Origin: Symbiodinium natans
Lineage: Eukaryota; Sar; Dinophyceae; Suessiales; Symbiodiniaceae
Reading direction: 5' to 3'
DNA length: 62,000 nt
Assembly: GCA_905221605.1 (NCBI GenBank)
Contig: CAJNDS010002730.1
Coordinates: 155,001 to 217,000 of the forward strand
A program made the translations under genes and the position numbers. Of this stretch, positions 29,354-36,597 are shown in pieces (the first letter of the stretch is position 1; each line of letters opens with the position of its first letter). The notes under the pieces were generated by a model. That model worked only from the letters and a program-made list of their open reading frames with translations, had not been told where the DNA came from and did not search any database.

Positions 29354-31862
29354 CTTGGCGACGAAAGTGAACCCGAAAATCGGAGGGTTTAGGGTTTAGG
29401 GTTTAGGGTTTAGGGTTTAGGGTTTAGGGTTTAGGGTTTAGGGTTTAGGGTTTAGGGTTTAGGGTTTAGGGTTTAGGGAGTCATCTACCCTGAGTACTAT
29501 AGTTCCGCTTCAGGTCTATGAACCATAAACCCTTTTAGGGCTCATTTCGGCCCCGAGGTTCACTCTCCACCAATGTCCGCGTCTTCTCTGTGTCCTTAAA
29601 GACCTTGGAAGCCCAGCAACCATCTTAGAATAAGGGGTAGGGTTTAGGGTTTAGGGTTTAGGGCTTCGGGTTCAGGGTTCAGGGTTCAGGGTATGGGGTT
29701 TAGGGTTTAGGGTTTAGGGTTTAGGGTTTAGCGCCCTTTTCGGAGTTTGGCGACTGTATAAGGGAACCTAGAACCCAAGACAAAGAGGCAAAAGGGTACC
29801 ACTGGGCTGCCAAGAGACGGTGGAGGGGGAAGATGCAGAATCTGGTCTCGAGCCAACGGGTGAGGAGCACTGTGGGCTGGTCGGCGGAATGTTCTCAGCA
29901 CTGCCGCAAGCGTAGCTCGCATCGGGCAGGCGCGACTCAGATCGCGCCTCCACCGCAACATCGGCATCCACCCCGAGAACAACTTCTCCGGATGCTTCCG
30001 AGACACAGCTGTTGCCGTTGCTGCGGTTGCTGCCCATCGGGGAGTCTTCTCCCTCAGCCACCTTGCCCTCTTCTGCTTCGATGTGCTCCGGCCCGCTCAC
30101 ATTCTGGGAGATTACGTGTGCTGCACGTTCTGCATGATCCAGGTGCGTGAACTCTTCGTGGCTCCGCGGAGACTCACAGGATCTTGCTGTTGAACCCCTT
30201 GCTTCATCCATCAAGTATTCAGGGTCATCATGGTCATCATGGTGCTGATGGTGCTCATGGTCCTCATCTTCCGGCGCTTTCGGAGGGAGGACATGCTGCT
30301 CCTCAGCCTCCTGCTTGAAAAAGGCCGGTGGCCTCTTAATCCACTGCCCTGATACGTTAATAGAGCCCCTAGATATCCTAATAAGAGCCCCGAACATACG
30401 CCCTAAAGAACAGAAACCCTGGTTAAAGAGACCACCACCCCGTAACACTCCTGCTGCATGTCGCCAACTTCACCTCCTGAATCTTCCCCGACTTGCTTGG
30501 CGCTCTCGGGGCGTTGGGGCTCCGCCGTCGGGCGTTGCTCCTCTCCTTCCTGGCCAGGAGCTTCCCAGTGATTCTGGTCTGCTTGCTGGACCATTGCTGC
30601 TTCTGAAGAGCCAGCGGTAGGAGGAGCAATGGGCGCTGCAGGCGTATCCGGCTCTTCCCGATTCGAGTCTGCTGCTTCATGGCGATCTTCACCACGCACA
30701 GGCGCCACTTCAGGAGATTGCGGATATCCTTCGGCTGGGGCCTCCCCCTGTCCTGCACCATTCTTGGGGCACTACGGTACTTCAAAATGATCATTTTGGT
30801 TCCTTATTGGGTTTGAATACTCATAACAATGTAAAATGATTATCAACAATGACCCAGTGTCGTCTTTGAACAGGACGGCTTGATCCCCGGGCCCTGGTTC
30901 GGGGTATGCTCGGAGCCGCCTCACGGGCAGCCGCTGCTTTCCCCGAGGCTCCGCGCTTCTTTGGCGCGGCCTTTCTCGAAGTGTCTTTGCTTTCCTTTGG
31001 CTCACTGGGCTCTTTGGCTTTGCGCTTCGGTGCTTTTTTCACGGAACTTGTGCCGATCACGAAGTCGAACTGCACCGGCGTTGGCCTAAGTTGCCCGGCA
31101 GCCTAGGATTACAAAGGGTTTAGGGTCTAGGGTTTAGGGTTTAGGGAACCTAGACGCCCCCCAAAAAAGGGAATGAGGGCACTATTGGTCATCCTGGTGG
31201 CTTGAACGCCCGCGAAGGCTGCGGGGGACGTGCAAGCTGCGGAGAACTTAGCCTGGGTTGGCCCCGTTTGAGCCCTCTGACACAAATATTCCTAAAATTG
31301 CGATCCTCTGAAACCCCAAAGGTGGAAACGTGCAATATCCCAAGGGCCTAAACCCTAAACCCCAAACCCCAAACCCTAAACCCCAAACCCTAAACCCCAA
31401 ACCCTAAACCCTAAACCCCAGCAACCTTGCCGCGCTGGACGACGGCGGACGAAGGTCAGGGAGAATGTCGGGTGCATCCGACATCCTCGCTGAAAAGCTC
31501 GACCGGGAAGATGCCGGAGATCTTGCCTTGTGAGGGGTAACCCCTGATTTGGTTAAGGGTTTAGGGTTTAGGGTTTGGGCTTTGGGGTTTGGGGTTTGGG
31601 TTTAGGGTTTAGGGTTTAGGGTTTAGGGTTTAGGGTTTAGGGTTTAGGGTTTAGGGTTTAGGGTTTAGGGTTTAGGGTTTAGGGTTTAGGGTTTAGGGTT
31701 TAGGGCTTCGCCCAATGAACCCAAGTAATGATGAAACAAAAATTGTGGTCTCTCTGTCTTTTTCGTTGGCTCCCTGTCATAAAAAGGGAGGCCAGAACCC
31801 CCCCCCCCCCCCCTAACCCGAAAACACTTAACCCTAAACCCTACACCCTAACCCCCCTCCCA

Positions 31863-31933
<71 letters not shown>

Positions 31934-33067
31934 CAAAAAAGGGGGGCCAACCGGGTACCAGTCAGCTTTCAAGTTGCCTCTGGTAGAGTCCAAACTTCAG
32001 CACCATCGGCCTGCATGGGTAGCCCTAGACCCCAAACCCTCAACCCGGTAACCCTAAACCCTAAACCCTAAACCCTAAACCTAACCCTAAACCCTAAACC
32101 CCAAACCCTAAACCCCAAAACCCCAAACCCCAAACCCTAAACCCCTTAAACCCTAAACCCTAAGCCGGCCTGCACAGGTGGGACCGACGCTTGGGCCAAG
32201 CCTGGCACCTTTGCGAGGTCGAAGCGTCCACCAATCAACGCCAGGCCAATCCTGGGATTGGCGTCTACAAAGCCTCTGAAAAAAATATTCCAAAAATGGG
32301 GTTTAGGGTTTAGGGTTTAGGGCTTAGGGTTTAGGTCTTTTAACACCCAATGAGGGAAAAATGTAAGTATCTCAAGGGTTTTTAATTGGCCTAGGATCTC
32401 CTCTACGCTACGACGCTCGCCCAGTTCCACACGCACCAAGTTGTGTAGCTTCTCCTCCTTCGGCGTCAAGACACCTTTGCCTCAGCTGCTGAGTTCATAG
32501 GCCCCCAAAAAGGCGTGTGCTTTCAGTTCTAGTATAGGGATTCTAGTATCCCAGAAAGTGTGAAGTGTACTCGTTCAGCTACTAAGTTGCTGGATTTCTG
32601 AACAAGCCGATCTTCCAAATCTGCAAGGTCGGATGTCAGCAAGTCGTAGATGTCCTCCACGTTCGGAAGTCTTTCCGACTCATCGTCCGAAGGGCTTGGA
32701 AAGCCAGAGCCTTAGTAAACCAGCAACCATCTTATTATCAAGGTACCTTACCCTTTCTCTTGTTGCTGGTTACTTTAGAAGGGAACCAGGCATTTAATAA
32801 GGGCAATTAATAAGGGCAAAATAGGGGTCGGACTACTTACTAGTAATATTCCCATATGGTCCCTTTATAAATACACTATAACAACTCCCCCCCCCCCCCC
32901 CCCCCCCCTAATTATTCAGGCTCCTACATCAAAGGGTCCCAGGGGCCAGATGAAGTGCTTGGTGAGCAGGATCTTGGCGACTCGTCCACTCTGTCGCGGC
33001 GCCTTCCTGCTGGCACAGATCCACGCCCAGGAGCCAGGAAGGGAAGCACCACATCCCACCGTCCCAT
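25373..33067 (-). CDS. Tubulin-tyrosine-ligase-like (TTLL) protein, 24-exon gene
   Basis: TTLL enzymes are ATP-grasp ligases that add Glu or Gly chains to tubulin tails or related proteins, mainly on cilia and other stable microtubules. The conceptual protein is about 1,180 residues: a long N-terminal low-complexity region (Ser/Pro/Arg, then Lys-rich, then Glu/Asp/His-rich) followed by a complete catalytic domain. Diagnostic motifs in order: VNHFPENKHLTRKDFLKRC, PKTFVLPKEY, the ATP loop MKPAGSSRGRGIQVI, HYGELTIIQQYI, KWDMRTYV, DGFARFTTVPYN, NKFVHLTNSSIQ, VNSFELFGYD and the metal-binding LIEVNSSPSM. Stop TGA at 25373-25375. 23 introns of 99-451 nt with GT, GC or GA donors; AG|G acceptors except at the unresolved junction near 30.8 kb. 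No catalytic residue is visibly lost, so it looks functional. Subclass (glutamylase or glycylase) unresolved. The 5' end is uncertain: the frame is open above ATG 33065-33067, and exons near 34.5-34.8 kb may belong. Confidence 0.93.
25552..25674 (-). other. TTLL intron 23: telomeric-repeat intron with 18-bp flanking duplication (GT-AG)
   Basis: CTGTTGCCGGCCACCTGC occurs at 25538-25555 and 25661-25678. Between the copies are ~105 bp of decayed telomeric repeats. Splicing at CAG|GTGGCC in each copy removes one copy plus the array and restores AAGGRQQL. Confidence 0.9.
25782..25906 (-). mobile_element. TTLL intron 22: family-2 introner (GT-AG)
   Basis: Left end CTTGGTAGCTGAG, right end CTGGTCTACCAAG (inverted). 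Flanks GTCT and GATT, possibly a diverged 4-bp duplication. Telomeric repeats inside near 25806-25845. Confidence 0.85.
25942..26147 (-). mobile_element. TTLL intron 21: family-2 introner with telomeric insert (GA-AG)
   Basis: Left CTTGGTAGCCCAGTGGTACC, right GGTTCCTGGGCTACCAAG. TSD AGGA on both sides, so donor GA and acceptor AG both lie in the duplication (CAG|GA ... AG|GAG). (CCCTAAA)n on the + strand at 26009-26100. Confidence 0.92.
26217..26439 (-). mobile_element. TTLL intron 20: introner whose 3' end is a telomeric array (GA-AG)
   Basis: TSD GATT perfect. The left end CTCGGTGGCTCTTTGGG is introner-like. The right end is replaced by telomeric repeats running to CTAAACCCAG|GATTTG, so the repeat supplies the acceptor. 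Confidence 0.88.
26485..26591 (-). mobile_element. TTLL intron 19: introner without telomeric repeats (GA-AG)
   Basis: TSD GATT perfect. Ends CCTAGTAGTAGAGTAGGTAA and GGTTACTGGACAACTAAG are inverted-repeat-like. 107 nt. Confidence 0.88.
26877..27052 (-). other. TTLL intron 18: telomeric-array intron (GT-AG)
   Basis: Donor AAG|GTTGCTGGG, acceptor CCGAAG|GATGG. (TTTAGGG)n on the + strand at 26893-26953. Contains the core word GGTTCCCT. TIR weak, no clear TSD. Confidence 0.75.
27098..27366 (-). mobile_element. TTLL intron 17: family-1 introner with variant telomeric array (GT-AG)
   Basis: TSD GTGA perfect. Left CTTAGTTGCTGAGTGAGTAC, right TGAACTCAGCAACTAAG. The insert (27150-27330) is built from CCCCCTAAA and CCNCCAAAA variants rather than the canonical unit. 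Confidence 0.93.
27425..27602 (-). mobile_element. TTLL intron 16: family-3 introner with telomeric insert (GC-AG)
   Basis: TSD GCAA perfect. Left CTAGGACCCC, right GGGGCCTAG. Contains TTATTCCC and GGTTCCCT. Telomeric repeats at 27441-27492. Confidence 0.92.
27987..28163 (-). mobile_element. TTLL intron 15: family-1 introner, left end overwritten by telomeric array (GA-AG)
   Basis: TSD GACA perfect. The right end GAAATCAGCAACTAAG is intact. At the left only CTTCCTAAGG remains before (CCCTAAA)n at 28079-28153 on the + strand, and TGAGTGAGCACACTTTACAC resumes after it. Confidence 0.92.
28272..28461 (-). mobile_element. TTLL intron 14: family-1 introner with duplicated right end and poly-G (GA-AG)
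   Basis: Left CTTAGAGTGGCTGAGTGAGT. Two right ends, GAACTCAGCAACTAAG|G and GAACCTCAGCAACTAAG|G, 57 bp apart. Only the second keeps the TTLL frame (VVQ|NRTEVY). A ~19-nt poly-C (+ strand) sits inside. Flanks GACT/GAAC. Confidence 0.88.
28614..28712 (-). other. TTLL intron 13: telomeric-repeat intron with 20-bp flanking duplication (GC-AG)
   Basis: The 20-bp sequences at 28598-28617 and 28697-28716 differ at one base and contain CCAG|GCGTTGAATGC. Everything between is telomeric repeat. Donor GC comes from one copy, acceptor AG from the other. Confidence 0.92.
29036..29259 (-). mobile_element. TTLL intron 12: family-4 introner with telomeric insert at left end (GC-AG)
   Basis: TSD GCAA perfect. 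Left CTTGGG runs straight into telomeric repeats (29133-29254). The right part carries AGGCCCTTGAGATATTATG ... GGGGCCATCCAAG. Confidence 0.9.
29354..29561 (-). mobile_element. TTLL intron 11: introner with telomeric insert (GA-AG)
   Basis: Ends CTCGGGGCCGAAATGAGCC and GGTTCACTTTCGTCGCCAAG are an imperfect inverted pair. Flanks GAAC/GAAG. (TTTAGGG)n on the + strand at 29386-29478. Confidence 0.85.
29562..31526 (-). CDS. TTLL linker exons 6-11
   Basis: In order: 31526-31434, 31252-31202, 31102 to ~30862, ~30762-30451, 30310-29819, 29603-29562. The frame is continuous from SSFSARMSDAPDILPDLRPP through AAFAGV|QAAG and VQFDFVIGTSSVKKAPKRKA (Lys-rich), then PVRGEDRHEAADSNREEPDT and an acidic/His-rich exon (EDEDHEHHQHHDDHDDPEYL). 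Low complexity, probably disordered. The junction near 30862/30762 is unresolved: the Lys-rich frame and the next exon do not join cleanly, so a small extra intron or different boundaries are likely there. Confidence 0.75.
29604..29818 (-). mobile_element. TTLL intron 10: family-2 introner with telomeric insert (GT-AG)
   Basis: TSD GTCT perfect. Left CTTGGCAGCCCAGTGGTACC, right GGTTGCTGGGCTTCCAAG. Contains GGTTCCCTTATA. Telomeric repeats at 29638-29735. Confidence 0.93.
30311..30450 (-). mobile_element. TTLL intron 9: TIR intron without telomeric repeats (GA-AG)
   Basis: Inner arms GGGGTGGTGGTCTCTTTAA and TTAAGAGGCCACCGGCC are inverted. GCAGGAG is duplicated at the two exon edges. Splice CAG|GAG ... 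CAG|GAG. Confidence 0.82.
30763..30861 (-). mobile_element. TTLL intron 8 (boundaries approximate): AT-rich family-6 element
   Basis: TCATTTTACATTGTTATGAG and CAAACCCAATAAGGAACC also occur, in the same order, in the element at 42568-42670. No telomeric repeats. The exact splice sites are unresolved because the flanking frames do not join with the obvious choice. Confidence 0.65.
31103..31201 (-). mobile_element. TTLL intron 7: family-3-like introner with short telomeric insert (GC-AG)
   Basis: Ends CCAGGATGACCAATAG and CCTTTGTAATCCTAG are inverted-repeat-like. Flanks GCCA/GCTG. Contains GGTTCCCT followed by three telomeric units. Confidence 0.75.
31253..31433 (-). mobile_element. TTLL intron 6: family-4 introner with telomeric insert (GC-AG)
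   Basis: Contains GGGCCTTGGGATATTGCACG as in family 4. Ends CAAGGTTGCTGGGG and CGGGGCCAACCCAG. Flanks GCGG/GCTA. Telomeric variants (CCCCAAA) at 31345-31420. Confidence 0.75.
31527..31977 (-). mobile_element. TTLL intron 5: longest intron, family-2-like, with 68-nt poly-C and telomeric array (GC-AG)
   Basis: TSD GCAA perfect. Left CTTGAAAGCTGACTGGTACC, right GGGGTTACCCCTCACAAG. Poly-C (+ strand) at 31864-31931, (TTTAGGG)n at about 31590-31706. Confidence 0.88.
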
Positions 33068-33100
33068 GGCAAGATCGCGCGCTCTACGGCTCTCGCCAAG
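31978..33100 (-). CDS. TTLL N-terminal exons 1-5
   Basis: In order: ~33100-32959 (ATG possible at 33067-33065, reading MGRWDVVLPFLAPGRGSVPA), 32710-32591 (SGFPSPSDDESERLPNVEDI), 32480-32399 (KGVLTPKEEKLHNLVRVELG), 32251-32170 (GLALIGGRFDLAKVPGLAQA), 32010-31978 (ADGAEVWTLPE). Each length agrees with the phases on both sides. VEDIYDLLTSDLADLEDRL looks helical. The frame is also open above the ATG for about 12 codons to the telomeric array at 33108, so the true start may lie further upstream. Confidence 0.72.
32011..32169 (-). other. TTLL intron 4: telomeric-repeat intron with 14-bp flanking duplication (GC-AG)
   Basis: CGGCCTGCA[TG/CA]GGT occurs at 32007-32020 and 32166-32179 (two mismatches). 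The rest is telomeric repeat and CCCCAAA variants. Splice TGCAG|GCC in both copies. Confidence 0.88.
32252..32398 (-). mobile_element. TTLL intron 3: family-4 introner (GA-AG)
   Basis: Flanks GATC/GATT. Left CTAGGCCAATTAAAAACCCT then TTGAGATACTTACATTTTTC; right GCCAATCCCAG. A short telomeric run at about 32299-32335. Confidence 0.82.
32481..32590 (-). mobile_element. TTLL intron 2: clean family-1 introner (GC-AG)
   Basis: 110 nt, no telomeric repeats: TSD GCAA perfect, left CTTAGTAGCTGAACGAGTAC, right ATGAACTCAGCAGCTGAG. The best template for the family-1 consensus. Confidence 0.94.
32711..32958 (-). mobile_element. TTLL intron 1: composite TIR intron (GC-AG)
   Basis: Donor CCAA|GCACTT, acceptor TTTACTAAG|GCTCTG (flanks GCAC/GCTC). 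Contains a family-5 piece (GAGCCTGAATAATTA ... TAGTCCGACCCC), poly-C (+ strand) near 32887-32908 and GGTTCCCT. Probably two elements joined. Confidence 0.75.
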
Positions 33101-33107
33101 GCTAGAG

Positions 33108-33190
33108 GGTTGAGGGTTTAGGGTTTAGGGTTTAGGGGGTTTAGAGTTTCTGGGGTTTAGGGTTTAGGGTTTAGGGGGTTGTAGGGTTGC
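33108..33190. repeat. Telomeric repeats with TTTAGGGGG variants
   Basis: Interrupted array just upstream of the first TTLL exon. Confidence 0.88.
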
Positions 33191-33319
33191 AGGATAGTGT
33201 CAAGCTATTGGGCTCAGGATTACTAAGTGGCCACCCAACAGCTCATGTAACAAACAGCAGCAGCCTTCAACAACCTGGGCAGTTGAGTCTCAGCGCCAAA
33301 CCTTGACCCAAGACCCCAG

Positions 33320-33418
33320 ACCCTGTTTCGTTCATAGACCCTATATACCCGAAATCCTGTATAGTTTATAGATCCTATATACCCGAAACCCTGTATAGTT
33401 TATAGACCCTAAACCCTG
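33320..33418. repeat. Tandem repeat of ~39 bp, 2.5 units
   Basis: CATAGACCCTATATACCCGA and AATCCTGTATAGTTTATAGA recur. Confidence 0.85.
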
Positions 33419-33693
33419 TGCAGGACCTTAGGCGCCCCTTGCAGAAGCCCAGCTCGGGCGCGGGCTGGAAAGGAGTCCAGCTGCTTGGCAGCCTCACAGC
33501 TCATGTGCAAGGCGTACGAGATTTGGGGTTCAGGGGAATGTTTCCTGGTTTAGAGGTCAAGACTAAGCTGGCTTATAGGGCATGGGCCATCTTGGGAAAA
33601 GCGAATTCCTGCGCCCGCACAAGCACACTACCCCTGCCCACACAAACGCACTTAGTCAGAACAGCAATGATCATTGCTGCAACCAAACTTTAA
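33418..33693 (+). CDS. Weak 91-codon ORF
   Basis: Open ATG frame in non-repetitive DNA (MQDLRRPLQKPSSGAGWKGV...). ACAGCTCATGT is shared with 33239-33249. No domain. It lies antisense to the TTLL direction and may be 5' flanking sequence. Confidence 0.15.
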   Translation: MQDLRRPLQKPSSGAGWKGVQLLGSLTAHVQGVRDLGFRGMFPGLEVKTKLAYRAWAILGKANSCARTSTLPLPTQTHLVRTAMIIAATKL

Positions 33694-34089
33694 AACGCGC
33701 ATGCGGCGAGCTAAATGCATCTTGAGCAGCCCAAAACCCTGCATAGGGAAGCATCAACATACACACACATATGAGCAAACGACCTCTAGTTCTACCCTGA
33801 GTAGCTGGGGAAGGCCCAACACATCCCTAACACATGCTAAATAGGCTGCTTGGGGCACCTATGAAGTTTTTTAGTACGAGTACAAGTGGAGCTGCTGGAT
33901 AAGATGCTATATGGGGAGTTCTTTGAATGATGATGGCCCGCTGTTGGGCACCCTACGTCAAAGGCCGCGTCTCATGGAAGGAGCACCCGACAAGGATCCA
34001 CAAGCCCAACGCCAAAACCCCAGCCCCAAACCCTAAACACTAAACGCCGAACCCTAAACCCTAAACCCTAAACCCTAGGGTAGAAATCT

Positions 34090-34171
34090 ACCCAAGGAAG
34101 AGCCTCTGGATCCCAGCGAAATGCGACCTGTCACAACACCCCGAGGTCGTTAAGGTTCCTGTTGCCTTGTT
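34090..34171 (-). CDS. Candidate exon after a telomeric array
   Basis: Acceptor ATCAACAAG|GCAACAGG, then the frame ATGTLTTSGCCDRSHFAGIQ then RLFLG. Same strand as TTLL; could be an upstream exon of that gene. Confidence 0.3.
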
Positions 34172-34240
34172 GATATGGGTTTAGGGTTTAGGGTTTAGGG
34201 TTTAGGGTTTAGGGTTTAGGGTTTAGGGTTTAGGGTTTGG
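34172..34240. repeat. Telomeric array (TTTAGGG)n
   Basis: Nine units. Confidence 0.95.
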
Positions 34241-34403
34241 GCCTGAAGTTTTTGCTCTATAGGTTTAGGACGTATGGCGGTTGAACTCAGAGGGGACGCG
34301 CGCCCTTGCAGTAGATGATTGGATGCGAAAACGGACTACGTAGTAACTCAGCTATTCTCTACACAAAGGTATATTGGCATCTAGACCCTCTGGGCGGCAG
34401 CAT

Positions 34404-34465
34404 GTTTAGGGTTTAGGGTTTAGGGTTTAGGGTTTGGGTTTAGGGCTTAGGGGTTTAGGGTTCAA
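34404..34465. repeat. Telomeric array (TTTAGGG)n with variants
   Basis: Eight units including TTTGGG and CTTAGGGG. Confidence 0.9.
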
Positions 34466-34493
34466 TCGGGGTTCGGGCCTTGGCATGTCTAGG

Positions 34494-34588
34494 CTGAAGA
34501 CTCTCTTGGCAGCGGAGGTTTGATGAGGAATGAGGGCCATCGATTCGCAGGGACGGGCAATTCAACAAGAGAGGGCTGATTTTGGGAC
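34494..34588 (-). CDS. Candidate second exon (possible TTLL 5' exon)
   Basis: After GAGTAG|GTCC the frame reads SQNQPSLVELPVPANRWPSF then LIKPPLPRES. It joins in frame to 34702-34838 across a TIR element. The low boundary is approximate. Confidence 0.5.
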
Positions 34589-34701
34589 CTACTCATATAG
34601 GGGTCGGAATAATTACTAATCGCAGTCCTGTAGGGTCCCTTTAGAATTATACTATACTAACGCCCCAAACCCAATTCAAATTATTCAGGCCCCTCTAGTA
34701 C
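34589..34701 (-). mobile_element. Family-5 introner (GT-AG)
   Basis: Left end TAGAGGGGCCTGAATAATT, right end AATTATTCCGACCCCTATA (inverted), flanks GTAC/GTCC. 113 nt, no telomeric repeats. The same family is found inside TTLL intron 1. Confidence 0.82.
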
Positions 34702-34838
34702 ATTCCACGTCTGGAGGGATGTATTCGGGCAGCAGCTGTTTTCATGGAAGCTTGAAAAGCAACTAGTGTCGGAATGTACAGACCACTGTAGAATGAGCGT
34801 GATCGAACGTTGGGGAGGGGCGCAGTGGGAGGGCTCAT
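34702..34838 (-). CDS. Candidate first exon with start codon
   Basis: ATG at 34836-34838 opens MSPPTAPLPNVRSRSFYSGL, then YIPTLVAFQASMKTAAARIH and PSRRGM, splicing in frame into 34588. 45 codons, Pro/Ser-rich start. It is either the true 5' end of the TTLL gene (transcribed the same way, next known exon at 33.1 kb) or a separate gene. Confidence 0.5.
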
Positions 34839-35054
34839 ACTATTTAGTGTTTAGGGTTTAAACCCGAAACCCGCTCAATTCAATCTTGTACTTAATCCAA
34901 AGACCCTCACAGCCCCAACTGTCGAGAATACTTACCCTTAGCTCCTAGCCCTCAAATTATTAGCAATTAAGCCTCAAGAAAACATAACCCAGTCCCTCTC
35001 AACACTAAATTCTCAACCCAGAGCTCTCAACCCTAGACCCTGCTTCTGATAGCC

Positions 35055-35262
35055 CGAAACCCTAAACCCTAAACCCTAAACCCTAAACCCCCCCAAACCC
35101 TAAACCCCCAAAACCTAAACCTACAAGGGAGCCCAGAACCTCAAAAGGACCAACGGGTACCACTCAGCTGCCAAGATCTCCAACCCAAAGCCCGAAACAC
35201 TTAGCCCTAAACCCTAAACCCTAAACTCTAAAACCTAAACCCTAAACCTCAAACCCAAACAA
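35055..35262. repeat. Two telomeric runs around a family-2 left end
   Basis: CCCTAAA runs at 35055-35120 and 35195-35262. Between them (- strand) lies CTTGGCAGCTGAGTGGTACC with a GGTTCTGGGCTCCCT core. No right end found. Confidence 0.75.
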
Positions 35263-35374
35263 CTTGCAAAGCATCGCCTGGTCACGCCCCCCCGCCAGCA
35301 GCGCCGGTGCCTCCGAGCTCACGTCCCAGCCTGGGGCGGAACTGCCTAGGGTTCAGGGTTAGGTTTCCGGTTGC

Positions 35375-35412
35375 CCTAAACCCTAAACCCTAAACCCTAA
35401 ACCCTAAACCCA
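35375..35412. repeat. Short telomeric array (CCCTAAA)n
   Basis: Five units. Confidence 0.9.
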
Positions 35413-35699
35413 TGCGTTTAGGGTTTTGGCAGAAGGAGTTAGGCACGCAGGGACGTGGCGTTTTAAAGCTCTGGCTTAGGGGGAATTTCGGCCTTGCGCC
35501 TGCCGATTAAAACGTTCGAGGCTTTCAAGGATTGGGGTTTGGGGCTTGGGGCTTGGGGATTTAGGGTTTGGGGTTTGGGGTTTAGGGTTTAGAGGATAGG
35601 GTTTAGGGTTTAGTGCAACATCCTGGGCTTCGTGAAGGTGCATAAGGGTCCTGATGTTCATACAGTCCTAAACCCTAAACAGCCGAAAAGTAAGGTTTA

Positions 35700-35855
35700 G
35701 GCTTTAGGGTTTAGGGTTTCGGGTTTAGGGTGTAGGGTGTAGGGTTTAGGGTTACATGTTGAGCACTACACCGAGGTTTAGGGTTTAGGGTTTAGGGTTT
35801 GGGGCTTAGGGTTTAGGGTTCAGGGCTTAGGGCTTAGGGTTTAGGGCTAAGGGTC
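35700..35855. repeat. Degenerate telomeric arrays (TTTAGGG, GTGTAGGG, CTTAGGG)
   Basis: Mixed variants in two clusters. Confidence 0.88.
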
Positions 35856-36439
35856 CCTCAACCCTCAACCCAACACCCTATTCTGGCCCCGAAGCCCTCA
35901 ACAACTATGAAGGTTGAACCTGCTGGGGTCTCTCTTTCTCGCGCTGGGCACTGCGGCACGCAGCCAGGAGTGGACCCGCCTGCCAACGAAAGCTTTCCGG
36001 GTTTAGCTATTCTCCCCTTAGAACCTTAATAAAACAAATGCTTTTAATACCCTCTCGGGTTTTATATAAACAAAAAATCTTTTCCAAGGGGGATTTAGTT
36101 AGGGTTTGGGGCTAGCGTTTAGGGTTTATCCTTCCACTCGACACCTGTTATATAAGGACTAGGGCTTGCTTAAGGGTCGGGATTGGGGTTTGGGGTTCGG
36201 GTTTGACTTGGACCTCCAAGCACCCTGAAAGTCCCTAAGTACCCCCTAAACCAAAAACCCTAAACCCTAAACCCTAAACGGTACACTTGGGCCCCTCCAT
36301 GAAGGCACTTGGGGGAGTTCAGGAAGAGTACTCGGGCAATAGGGCTTGGATTTGGAGTTGTTGTTGCATTTTTCTAGGAGGGTGGCCCTTTCATCCTATT
36401 TCGGGCATTGGAACTTCTGATTTTCGACAGCTGGTACAG

Positions 36440-36515
36440 GCATTCCTAAACCCTAAACCCTGAACCCTAAACCCGAAACCCTAAACCCGAAACCCTAAAC
36501 CCTAAACCCCGAACC
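36440..36515. repeat. Telomeric array (CCCTAAA/CCCGAAA)n
   Basis: Alternating variants. Confidence 0.9.
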
Positions 36516-36597
36516 TGTTGTTGGTCAGCTTCGCTCTCGCGACGATGCCTTTGGGTTTTTTTGTTCATCTTGAGCTTGACTAACATGAAGGGATGTA

